This document shows, in pieces, positions 1 through 24,044 of a DNA stretch of 64,000 nucleotides. Under the pieces are notes generated by a model that saw only the letters and a program-made list of their open reading frames with translations, did no database searches and was not told the DNA's origin. The DNA is from Asterochloris sp. CNOR1 (taxonomy: Eukaryota; Chlorophyta; Trebouxiophyceae; Trebouxiales; Trebouxiaceae), in assembly GCA_963969365.1 (NCBI GenBank), contig OZ017761.1, forward strand, positions 372,001 to 436,000, read 5' to 3'. Both the position numbers and the translations under genes were made by a program. Position 1 is the first letter of the stretch; each line of letters starts with the position of its first letter.

Positions 1-2915
1 CCGCTGGTCTCCGCAAGCTGTCCATAACCTGCTCATTCATCTGCTGGGCAGCATCAGCAGCACTTCTGAAGTGCAACACCAGCAGCGCCAGCTCAGTGTT
101 TCACTGCAGGGGTGGTTGGCGCAGTCTGTGTAGTCAGCAGCTGTCGTCTCCCAGGGGTTGGCAAAGAGCAGGCATGCACCGAGTTTCTCAAGCTACCTAC
201 CTGAAGGAGCGTGGGGCCGGCATGGGTGGTCAGCAGCCAAGCTGTCGAACACAGACGGAGGCCCAGCACCACCCACCTCATCTACAGGGTGGCGGGCCTG
301 GCATGCGCTGCTAACAGCTGCTGCCAGAGAAATCCTGGATAGGTTGCCCCATGCTGGCAATCCCAACAAGCTGCACTGACCAACCGGAACATGCAGTCAG
401 AAGTCAGAGACCTTCTACCCACCTGAAGGGTGGCAGGTGCGGCCTGTGCGGCCAGCAGCTGGGCCACATCGGCGTGGCTGGGCTTGTCGCCCACCAGGCG
501 GCGCAGTTCGCCCTCGGCCGCCCGCAACTCTGCTACCGCCTGCTCCAGAGCGCGCTGCTGCTGCTCCAGGCGCCCAGTCTGGGCAGCCTCCACCCTGCAG
601 CGCGCATGGTGGCTGTCAGAGGGCTGCCGGGCTTGTCGTGAGGCACTGCATGCTGCTACAGCTTCAGGCCCCCAGTCGTCACCCTGCAGCACAGTGGTCT
701 GGCCAGTGTGACTCCCAGGCCTGTTGGAGGCAGCCTTCGCTCTGCAGCCTCACAACAGTGCAAGCAGCTGGATTGCACTGTGTCAACATGTGCTGGGGTG
801 CCCCTTCACCCCAGCACAGTGGGAGCATGGAGCAAACAACAGGACTGCCAGCACGACTGTTGCGCCTGTCAGACTGCAATGCCCTGTGGGTTGTGGTAAG
901 GGCCTGTGAACTCTGTCTGCCGATGTCGCAGCAGAGCGCATGCTCACTTGTCAGCCAGCCCGTCCAGGGTGTCCCTGATCTGGTGCTCAGAGGTCTCCAG
1001 CGCTGCCAGGCGAGCTGCCACAACACCAGTGTCTGCACAGCAGCAGTGAAGGCATCAGAGGGGGTACCTGTGAGCTTCACTGCTGCAGTAGTGTTCAAGT
1101 ACAACATGAGGGCATGGGTGCAGGGCATGTCCTGGTGCTGTTACGATGCCCCTGACACAACCTGAGTCGCATAGCTGAAGCCGCCACAGTCAAGGCTGGG
1201 CTCACCTGCACCAGCTGCTGCCCCTCCACCTCTCCTCTGCTGCAGCTCCACCACCTGCACATTCGTGGAATGGCATCAGAGTGTGCGCACAGGTGTCTTT
1301 GACGAATCATGCCTGACGGGTCTAGCTCAAGCTGGGCAACAGCATCACTTCTCTGCATTCTGGACGCTCCAAGTGTGCTGCAGGCAGTGCTCACCTGCAG
1401 CACGTGATGACGGCGTGGCTCTCAACAGTGCAGGCCTGCACTCGTGTGCAGCACAAAGCAGTAGTGCAGGGCAACCTTCTCGGCCAAAGGATCTCATGAA
1501 TGGGCCAATCACAGCTGCTATCACTTTTCACGGCCGCAGCTCCTCAGCCAACATCCCATCGCTGGCCTTACTCGCCAATGCTGCACTCACCTTACCCGGT
1601 GTTGGCAGCACGCAGCAGGAGACGCCCACCTTCTTTGCTGGCCGGCACCCCCACATGCCAGCCCTTCTTGCTCAACGCCAGGCACATCAGCTAAGCACTC
1701 ATGCCAGGGGCGCCAGCAGAGGATGGTCTGCCCATAGAAGTGCAAGAGGTGCTGCTGGGCAAGTGCTGGGCACCCGAATCAAGCACTGGTGCTGGCTGCA
1801 CCGGCAGATGACGGCAGGCCAATGCAGTGCAAGAGCTGTTACCAGCTTCCCTGCAAGCAGCCAGCAACCCACCTCCTTGGCCAGTGTGTCCAGCCGCGCC
1901 CGCAGGTCCCCTGGGGCCCCTCCAAGCGCCGAGAGCGACGCTTGCAGGGCCTCCAGATTGCTCGCATGCTTTCCCAGCTCTGTGCGAGACTCCTTCTGCA
2001 GAGTATCCAGCTGCCCCCGGACAGCCTCATAGTCTGCACCATAGAGAGGACCTTCGACCTGATCTGATTGGCTATGCAGGAAATGGGCACCAAGCTGTTC
2101 TGTGTGCACCACACAGTTCCTAGGGGCTAGGCTGACTTGGGCATCTCCAGGTGCATGTCAATGACTGCAGGCCGCTTCTGCTTCAAACCGCTGCAATAGC
2201 TGGACCTCAAGGTGGCTGCCCTGGCTGCTGACCTTTGAGCTTGTCCTGCAGGACCTCTGCAGCAGCTGCTGCATCTGCTGCCTGCTGGGCTGCCTTAGCC
2301 AGCTGCTGCCTCATCTCACCCTGCACCACCAGCAGCACACTCAGCCACCAGGCACACAGCAATCACTGGCACTGCCAGCACACCCCTGCCAAAAGAATGG
2401 GCAGAGGGTCACAGTGGGCAATCAAGGCAGCCTGCAGAGACAGCCAGGCATGGCAGGGTGGCTACCTGGTCAGAGGCGGCCTTCCTGTTCTGCTCCTGCA
2501 GCTGGGCAACCAGGTTGGCCAGCTCTGCTGGGTCTTGTTGCCCCGCCTTGACGGCCTTTTGGGCTTGGACCTCATCTATAATCCACTTCAGGGTTGCCTG
2601 CATGAGCGGCTCCTGCTCGTGAGCATGCAGGCTCCTGCCATGGCGCTCCTATTGCTTGCATGTTCCCACTCAAGTGATGGCAGGGCATGACCTTGATGCT
2701 ACTAGGTGCTGGAACGCAGTGCCACACGCAAGCACACCCAGGTGACGGCCTCGCTAGGCTGTCCGGCAAGTGTCGCTGAGCCCAACCCATGCGAGGAGAT
2801 CACAGTCATCCGGGCTGACCTGCAATTTGGTGGGGTCAATACTCTGCACCACCTCCACCTTGCTGAGCCCAAACATGGGCTCATTCAGGTCGAGCAGCCC
2901 AGCGACTGCAGCCAT
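1..2915 (-). CDS. Coiled-coil protein, N-terminal part; runs off the left edge
   Basis: I do not recognise the family. The proposed start is ATG at 2915. Exons that join in phase are 2820-2915, 2466-2597, 2233-2320 and 1873-2033; further exons lie near 1206-1252, 949-1041 and 423-594, and coding probably continues in 1-70. The N-terminus (MAAVAGLLDLNEPMFGLSK) is compact and non-repetitive and is followed by TLKWIIDEV. From about residue 50 onward the protein is rich in Leu, Glu, Gln, Ala and Arg with heptad spacing, for example EQQQRALEQAVAELRAAE at 423-594 and LQKESRTELGKHASNLEAL at 1873-2033. This predicts a long alpha-helical rod, so a structural or scaffolding role is likely; ciliary coiled-coil proteins of the DUF4795 kind are one possibility that I cannot confirm. 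The 3' end is outside the window. The small exon near 1206-1252 is the least certain. Confidence 0.6.
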
Positions 2916-3452
2916 CGCTGTTGCAACCACCCCAGGGGTCGTTCAATCAGGCTGGCACCTCTTCCTCAATGCCACGGGCAGTCCGTGGCAGTTCCACAGC
3001 GCTGGTGGGGATGCAGCCACATGCTGAGGTGCGACTATGATCCTAGGTCATGAATTTCCACTTTCCAGCATGCAGAGTTTTTCTGGAAGCTCTGTGATCC
3101 TGATCCCTTAGTGAGATGAGGGTCCTGGGGGCATTTGTTTGAATCAAACGGCAATTGCTGGTTGAGCTTGGCCACCAGCGTTGTAACCACCAGGTGGTTT
3201 GACCAGTCTCCTCAGCTCAACTGGGCCGCTGACTCCCTGGCCTGCAGCTCTGCAGGCAATGCGTGCTCTGGGCGCGGGGCACACAAACTCGAGTTGGTTG
3301 GACAGAAGGAAAATGTTCAAGGGCAGAAGGGAAACGTTCAATCGGTTACCACACAAGTTGCTCAACCAGCGGAGGTTGGCCGTCTGCAGATTGCCCCCAG
3401 CGCCGCGCATCAGCCTGATCGCTGTGCCTCATTGTTCGAGCGGCACCTGCAG
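2916..3452. promoter_or_regulatory. Divergent intergenic region between the coiled-coil gene and UGM
   Basis: About 540 bp separate the two proposed start codons, which point away from each other, so both 5' UTRs and promoters must lie here. No coding exon, TATA-like element or repeat stands out. A short open frame at 3135-3542 lacks coding character. The region is assigned by position only. Confidence 0.4.
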
Positions 3453-8778
<5,326 letters not shown>

Positions 8779-9216
8779 GGCCTGGCCTAGAGGCTCTGGA
8801 GTCTCCTGAAGCCTGCCATGGTGCCCCTAGACTCTGCCTCTCTCACAGGACAGCAATGCGGCCAAGGACCCCTTGATATGTCTTAGCTTGCTGAGCAAAG
8901 CCAACTGCAGAGCCCCCTGGTTCCCTGCTAAACACTATGACTTTGCCAGCAGGATGTCCCCTTCAGGCACACACACTGGTCTCTGTCTAGACTCACAGAG
9001 TCTCTGATTGCTGCATTTCTTTCTCCTGTTTGGACTTATCTGCTTTGTGCCAACATGTCTGTGAGTTGCGCAACCACCCCCTTCCTAGCAAACAAACGGC
9101 ATTTTAGGCCCTATACTGAGTGTTTTATTCAAACGAGCCGTATGATCAGTGGGACACAGGCAGCAAGCAATGATGCATAGGCAAGGTGAAGGGGAGCAGT
9201 GGCAGATACCCACAGG
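8779..9216. other. Convergent intergenic region, UGM and SET gene 3' ends
   Basis: This 438-bp stretch lies between two stop codons that face each other and should hold both 3' UTRs. It is more AT-rich than the flanking exons from about 8990 on. I see no further gene and no clear inverted repeat. Confidence 0.5.
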
Positions 9217-12200
9217 TCACTTTGCAGTACTTGCAGCTTTGGAATGTTGACAAATGGTTTCACATGCATTTGAAAGAATCGTGCTCTCTGAAACCCTGAG
9301 ATGTGAGATGTTTCTGCTGACTTTCGAGTGCATCAATGTTAAAGCAGTCTCCCCTTGATCAGCATTGACTGGCCCTGAAGCAGTGCCCAGCCTGCAGCAT
9401 GTGCGCAAGAATCCTGAGAATCTGCAGCTCCTGAGGCTGGGGGGTCACATGAGAACAGCTTCCCAATACTCACCTGTGCTGCAGACAGTTGCTCAGCTGC
9501 ACCAGCCCCTGCCTTGACAAAAGGCTCCCATGGAGGTGCAGGCTGACATTCCCCAGGGCTGCTCCCATGTCATCCTCATCACCATCCCCTGCTGAGCTGC
9601 TGCTGCTGCCCGCCTTGAGCTGGCTGCCAGGCTCAGGCACGCTGGTAGGTCTATGCTGCACCTCTTTTGTTGTCTGCTCAACTCCGTCTGCTGGCATGGC
9701 AGGTGAACTGCAGGCAATCTGGGGCGCTCAAAGCAGCTTGCTGAGGGATTGCAGAGTTCACCGTGCGGAACAGGTAGGACAATGCACTCTGATGTGTGTG
9801 GGGGCATGCAGTCACATCAAGTGCTCTGGTGGTTGGCAAGCAGCCCCGGGTTGAGGCTGACCACGGTGGAGCCATCTGTTGTGCTGCCTGCTGCTCCGGA
9901 ATGGCACCCATGTACCTCCAACCAAGAGGACTGCCACCTTGCCACATGAGCAGGTGTCACATGAACCTCCCAGGCTCTTCCGGTCCTGCCTTTGCACTTC
10001 TGCTTGAGTTGCTTAGCGTCAAATTATGGGTTAGACATGCCCAAGCAGAGGCCTGTGCTGGGGTTCATGCAAACCTTGTTCTGAGGTGGAACCAGGTTTT
10101 ACCTCAGCAACTCATCCTCATCGCCCATGTCAATGTCAAAGACAAGGGCACGCTGACACTCATTAGGCTCAGCGGCGCCAGACAGGCCTGTCACCTTGAG
10201 GCTGGAGGGAATAGCATCTGCAGGCAGCAACCACTTTAGCACTTCAGCACACAGTCTTTGTTTTCAGGCCCTGGAGTGCAGAGCTTGCGGCTGGGTGCCT
10301 CGATGTAAGCCCCCAGCAGTGCCATCAAGCCTGTGCAGGCCAGTAAACTTCTCAGGCACAATAGCTCCCTCTTCGAATGACTGCAGCATTACACAGCCTA
10401 CAACAGCAGCACACAGCGCCTGCACAAAGCAGATGCCCACCATCCAAGTCGCCCCAGCTTTTGAACGAGTCCCAGTCTGCGTACAGGACGCGGAACAGTA
10501 GAAACAACGGGCCGTTGATTGTGCTGTTTGGCAGCACCTCCAGGGGGTCAGCCTCCTCGTCCAGCAAGTCACTGCACAGGGCCAAAGATGGAGGCAGCTT
10601 GATGCATGGCAGCATTGCTGGACTCATGTCAGGGACTGCATGGGGGCATAGATTGCTGTCAGGAGCCTCTGACGTGGGCAGAGTCTTCTGGGAATACACA
10701 GGTGGGCCAGAAGCTCCAGCAAGATGCAGGTCAAGGCCCACCGCATGGCAATGTGGTGCTGGAAGCAATGCGTGGCAGATGTGTTGGCTGCTCAGAGACT
10801 GGTGTGTGGTTGGAAGCATGGCAGCAGACTGCTGACGAGTTGCACGCCAAGAGGCCACAGCAACACCTTCCAGGCAGGGGTGAAGAGCCAGGCTAACCTG
10901 CGAATGGACAAGAACCTGCACCGCGCTTTGAAAGCGGACTTGTGCATTGCCCCAGCTGCAGTGACAGAAGACCCAGGTCAGCATGCACACGTTGCAAGAT
11001 GATCGAAGCTGGCACCTGTGCAATGCACATGGCTGAGGCTGTGCCCCAGGCAGGGCCTGACAAGCTCTAGGTAGGCTTGACGGCACGGCAACAATATTGA
11101 GGGTTCAAATTGGTGGCGCAGAGGGAATTGTGCTGGCAGGGGACCCACCTGCTGTGTCCAGGACATGCTTTCTGTCCAGCGTGACCACATCAAAGGGGTT
11201 GTCCCTCAGCACAAAGCCGTACTTGTGCAGCAGCTCTGCATTGCCATACTCGCCTGCAGGGGCCAACATTGCAGCTGTGCCGGCGGCAGATGTGTCTGCA
11301 ATGAGGCAGGCAGGGCCTTGCACCACACCAAGGCTGCCCAGGCCACAATGATCAGGATGCTGGTAGGACTGATCCAGGGACGGCGTGCATTGCTCACCGT
11401 AGGTGTTGTGGATTTCAGCGCCTGCCTTGATGTCTGTGGCTGCCAGGATCTGCACAAGACAGGCCTGATGTCAAGCGTGCTTTCAGCTTGCCCTGAGCAC
11501 AGGCTGCCGAGCATAGCTGCCAGGCATTTCCGCGGGCAGTGCACCAGGTTTGCAAGGCACTCAGCTCAAGCTCACGATGAGGGCGGGGAGGGGGCCAAAT
11601 GCAAGGCATCAGAAGCTATTGCAGGTCAAGCCAGGGTGAGCATTCAGCTCAGTCGCCATACCCATGGCACAAATTGAAGTTAGTCGTGACCCAGCTAACG
11701 CTCTTTTCACGAAGTATTGTGAGGTAGGGCATCAAGCCACCCACTAGACCAATGGCACATTGCGGTCAACAGACACCAGTTGGAGGCTCACCTCAAGGAA
11801 CTCCTCCTCATCCTCTCGCGTCGCTCCGCAGATGCCGATCTCAAGCTGCAGGGCTGCCCGTTGCTCCTCAGATAGCTGCAGGCACCCACTGCCCTCAGTG
11901 GCAATGCGGGAGAGTGCGTCACAAGGTCAGGCAATTGGTCGGGTAATCTCAGATTAGTGTTGTACCTGCACAGCAGGCTGACGCAGTGTCAGCCTGCTCT
12001 GCAGGTCCTGGGGCAGCTCATGAGCTTGAAGGCACTGTGCTTCATAACACCAGCTGCACAAGCATGTCACAGCCTCAGCCTGGTGCTTGTCTGCACACCT
12101 CTCCTCCTGCCCGCTTACGGTGCAGCAGCTACAGCACTGCTCTGGTGACCGTCACCCGTTAAGCTATGGACAGGTGTTTGCTGCATGTTTTGTCCCTTCA

Positions 12201-15200
12201 GCTTCGGTGCACGATACTGGCAAATGCCCTGAATCACCAGCCCACCTCCAGCTTGGCCACTCTGACGACAGCCACTGCTCAGCTGGAGCATAACAGTGAT
12301 GCATGTCTTCAACGCTACAAGGTTACAGGAGCAGAAGGTCCATACCCACATCCAGCATTGCTCTTCGGGGAACCAGCGCTCTGCTCAGCTGGGACACAAC
12401 TCTTCTGATATACCTCTAACCAATGAAGTTCTGACCAGGCCCACCTCCAGCATGGCCCCCCTGGTGACCAACCTCTGCTCAGGCTGCGGCTTGGCCCCTG
12501 CCTCGTCCCCACTGCTGTCCTCATCCCGGCTGCTGTCTGACAGCACTGGCGCCTCCTGGAGCACCATGGGGTGCACACGCCTGGCCGGCGCTCTGCTCTG
12601 CTGGGGTTGTGTGGCTGCCTGGTTGCTTTCCACCTGCGGCGCTGGCTGGGCAGAAGCGCCCTGTGACTCCACTGCTGCACAGCCCAGTGCCAAATGCGAA
12701 GCACCACCATGTGCCTCGGACGCAGTGGTGTCGACTCCTCCCTGCTTGCCAGCCTCAGCGCTGCTGCAGCTTTCTGCCCTGTTGCCAGCAGCCCCATGGG
12801 AGGTGCGGCCCTGTTGGAGACCCCTGCCCGTGAGACAGCTCTGCTTGCCCCCCTGGGAGGCAGCTGCAGAGCCAGCATCCTCAGCAGGGGTTGCTGCAGC
12901 AGCAGCGGGGCTGCCCGCTTCCTGCAGGGGGCCAGGGCCCTCCTCCCTCTGGCGCTTGTGGGCTCGTGTACGAGGCCCAGGCCCCTTGCGCTGCTCAGTG
13001 GTGGGTTCTCTCTGAGAGTGCTCCTGAGTGCGGGCTGCCGCGCTGCCACTGCCAGGCCGCTGATTGGTACCTTCTGGGTGCTGCTTGCCTGTGGCAGGGC
13101 AGGCCTGCTCAGAGCTTGCCTGGGCTGGGACAGCGGAGAGAGGGACTGCAACTGGAGCGGAGGTGCCGCTGTCGCTTTCAGAGTCACCCTCCTGGCCCTC
13201 GCCATGGCCCTCCAGGCAGGCTGGCTCCAGCTCATAGCCGCCATCTGCATGCAGGTGCACCAGCAGCAGTGAGGTGCATCATGCAATCTGGTTGCAGGGG
13301 GCCAGCAGTGTCCAGGTGGCAGGGGGTGCAGTCTCACCCCAAAACACGCTGCCCAGCAAGCTTGGCAGGTGATGCAATGCAGGTGCGCAGACAGGCGCCA
13401 GGGCGAACCGCCAGACCCCAGTGAGCAGGCCACTGCCCTCACCGAGATGCACCACAGCGGCCTTGTGGTTGAAGATGTCCGCCAGCGGTACCATGGACTG
13501 CCCTGCACAAGCACTTGGCCAGTGTCAGAAGGCAGCAATGGTGGCGACGCGGATCCAGCTTGCAAGGGTAGCAGCGTCCCTTTGACGCAGAAGCTGAATA
13601 CTTTATGAGTAGCATGTGGGCAGCATGCGATGTGGTGTCAGGGAAGTGGAGCAGCCCCAACACACAGTGGTGCTGCTGAGCAGGTCATCATGCCCAGCAC
13701 CTCCCCTGCTCCAGCTGCTTGCTGCCACTGTGGGCAGCTTTCAGGGTCATCTGGGGAGGCATCCTCACCGTGCCAGCTGTCCACGCCAAAGGCCCTGGAG
13801 GACACCCAGGAGGCCGCAAGTTTGAAGCGCTCAAAGGTGAAGTCCTGTGCGCGCCTCAGCTGGTTTGAGTACTTCCCAACCAGGGGGCCGATGTGTTCCT
13901 CGTAGTCCTCCAGCATGAACTGCCTGCAGTGGACAACCATGCAGCTCACACGCAGCAGTCCAGGCCTTTTGCGGTTGAAGGAGTCGGCCACAGAGGCTGT
14001 GTGCTAAAACTCAGAGGCCTTTCATGTCAGTGGCCTGCAGAGATGTTTCATAAATGAATGGTTGCTGTGGGCATTATGGCTGTGGGTATGGCTTGGATAG
14101 GTTATCATTCCAAGTCCTCCAGCCAGGACTGCCTGCAGCAGGGCACACCGGCTCAAGCATGACTGGGCTCTCACTGGGCTTGCAAGGTAAGGCGGCGATG
14201 CGTCCTTGCGAAGGCCTGCGTCAGCGGGGGGCATTGCGGGTCAGCCTGAGCTTGCTCTGATGATCACTGCCTGAAAGGTCGTCCGGGGGCCTATATGATT
14301 ATCATGGTGCTTGCAAATTGGCTGCCCCAACCATGAGCACATCGATGGAAACTGCAGCTCTGGCGTACATGAGCTGCCTGCAGCAGGTGCACAATCTGAC
14401 TCTGGCATGCTTGGCTGCGCGGCAACATGCAGTGCGCCGAGACTGGCTGTCGTGTGTCTCTGCAGCTCTTTGGACATGCGTTGCTTCTTGCTACGGGTCA
14501 CAATTGATTTGCTGTGCTGACCGCAGGTAGTGTTGCTTCGCTTACAAGTCGCGAAGCACGCAAGAAGGGTCACGTAAAGGACAGGAGGGACGAAACACAC
14601 GTCTTACTATAGGCTTGTGTGATGCGTAGCAAGAAGCAACACTTGCTTTGTGAGCAAAGGCAAAAGACAGTTGCTTCCCTTCACCAAAGCAGGCAGCAGC
14701 GCACACCTTGAAAGCGCAGCTTGCCACAGCCAAAGCCAGCTTGATGTTGGGGCCAGTGCAGCAAACCTGTCAGCCTCTGCCTTGCCCTCTAGCTCGGTCC
14801 CCCTGAAGCCCCGTAGCTCCTCATCAGTCCAGAAGATGGGGAGCCACTCCCCTTGCTGCGGCAGGGACTGCAAGTAGCCGTGCCTGCACAGCGATGTGCC
14901 AGGACGGTGACTGCTGGATGCTGTTGAGAGAAGCTGTTGGCATCCAATCAGACTGCCGCATTGTCGCAAGAGGGATAGAGCTAGAGCTTCTACAACAACG
15001 CTTTGCAATATGCAGATCGCCGGAAAAGTGCAGTTGCTTGCCCTCTGTGCCAGGCAGGCATTGCCTGGGCAAAAGAGCCAGGTGCAGCAGTGTCGCTCAC
15101 CACTGGGACTCCTCGCCAAGGCTCCACTCAAACATCACGGCAAATATGAGCCCAAGTCCGCCGCCAAGTTGCTCAGCCTGAAGGAGGTCTGCTGCTGCAC

Positions 15201-15464
15201 TGGTGCGCATAGACAGGATGCTCCTCTTGGGAATGCTGCAGGCACCAACAAATGAATGTGGGAGTTGGACAAGCTCGAAGTGGAAGGCGCCTGCTGGTCT
15301 CGAACCTACCTGCACAAGACCTGGCCCTTACTGACATCCTGAAGGGCGTACACCCCATAGCTGGTCTCCAAATCGGTTTTGATGGCAGCAGCTGACCTGT
15401 CAAAAGTGATGCCAGCCTGGTCAAACCAGACCAGCAGACGGCCAGGACCTTCTTCAAGAGACAT
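9217..15464 (-). CDS. SET-domain protein lysine methyltransferase, Rubisco LSMT/SETD6-like
   Basis: The enzyme transfers methyl groups from S-adenosylmethionine to protein lysines. Exons from 5' to 3' are 15310-15464, 15101-15235, 14767-14883, 13769-13923, 13443-13502, 12445-13244, 11792-11875, 11398-11449, 11149-11253, 10898-10955, 10441-10571, one unresolved exon starting near 10397, 10103-10217, 9474-9641 and 9217-9391; the total is about 790 residues. The split SET domain shows the entry LLVWFDQAGI, GVYALQDVSKGQVL, then MVPLADIFNHK (the NH motif), and after a large insert ATDIKAGAEIHNTYGE (catalytic Tyr) and LLHKYGFVLRDNPFD. The C-terminal part (LPNSTINGPLFLLFRVLY) matches a Rubis-subs-bind helical domain. 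The insert encoded at 12445-13244 is about 266 residues of Ser/Glu/Ala/Pro with a basic KRQRE patch. The substrate is unknown; LSMT, SETD6 or a ribosomal protein methyltransferase are the alternatives. Confidence 0.85.
14480..14640. repeat. 16-bp perfect inverted repeat around a 129-bp core in a SET-gene intron
   Basis: GTTGCTTCTTGCTACG at 14480-14495 is the exact reverse complement of 14625-14640. An inner partial copy of the arm (AGTGTTGCTTC) sits at 14529-14539, and a small hairpin (CTTCGC...GCGAAG) lies near 14536-14556. It could be a small MITE-like remnant or a structured intron element. No target-site duplication is obvious. Confidence 0.6.
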
Positions 15465-15605
15465 GACCTCAGTAGGAGGGACAGGCTTCCTGGATTGCTG
15501 CCAAGAAGGAGAGGTGGAGCCCAGCATGCTACACAGCATGCCGTTGAAAGAGGATATCACATTGCATGATCTATGGCCAGGCAGCATCGAGCATGCCATC
15601 GGGAC
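15465..15605. promoter_or_regulatory. Compact bidirectional promoter region, SET gene and HELQ
   Basis: Only about 140 bp lie between the proposed SET start (15464, minus) and the first in-frame HELQ ATG (15606, plus), or about 270 bp if HELQ begins at the ATG near 15731. Both promoters must overlap or sit inside the transcribed leader of the other gene. No core element is recognisable by eye. Confidence 0.45.
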
Positions 15606-23717
<8,112 letters not shown>

Positions 23718-23817
23718 AGGAGCATACGTGTCTGGCTGCATGAGTGAGGACCACTACAAGCAGCACTGGAGACTGACCACCAGCCATCATAAAGCTGCCT
23801 TTCTTTCTGACACCAAC

Positions 23818-24030
23818 ATGCCTGTCATTCCTCTCTTAGCACCTCTAGCAACTTTGGCTGCCGCACTGCTGGTATCTAGCAGCATCAGGGGCATTGTGCA
23901 AGGCAAATCCAAATCGACAGCAAGGCTGGTCACTCACCTGGAGCAACTAGCTCGTGAGAATGAAAGACTCCGGCAAGAGCTGAGACGACGCCAGAGAAAA
24001 GCCATCTCGGAACACCACAAAAGCACTTGA
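23818..24030 (+). CDS. 70-residue membrane/coiled-coil micro-protein upstream of gamma-SNAP
   Basis: I do not recognise a family. A single uninterrupted frame encodes 70 residues. It starts with a hydrophobic segment (MPVIPLLAPLATLAAALLV, about residues 1-20), continues with a short basic linker (GKSKSTAR) and ends in an amphipathic helix (HLEQLARENERLRQELRRR) with leucines in heptad spacing. This looks like a tail-out membrane anchor with a coiled coil. The ATG has A at -3. The stop is only 14 bases before the gamma-SNAP ATG and about 100 bases after the HELQ stop, so it has no room for its own terminator and may be the first cistron of a dicistronic mRNA. The frame is open upstream to 23728, but the ATG at 23818 starts the hydrophobic segment. 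Chance ORF is the alternative. Confidence 0.6.
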   Translation: MPVIPLLAPLATLAAALLVSSSIRGIVQGKSKSTARLVTHLEQLARENERLRQELRRRQRKAISEHHKST

Positions 24031-24044
24031 AGCTGCTGATCAGC

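Noticed and set aside
12296-13015. Plus-strand 239-codon ORF in the SET gene region
   Set aside because: It is antisense to the long exon of the methyltransferase, whose flanking splice phases close exactly.
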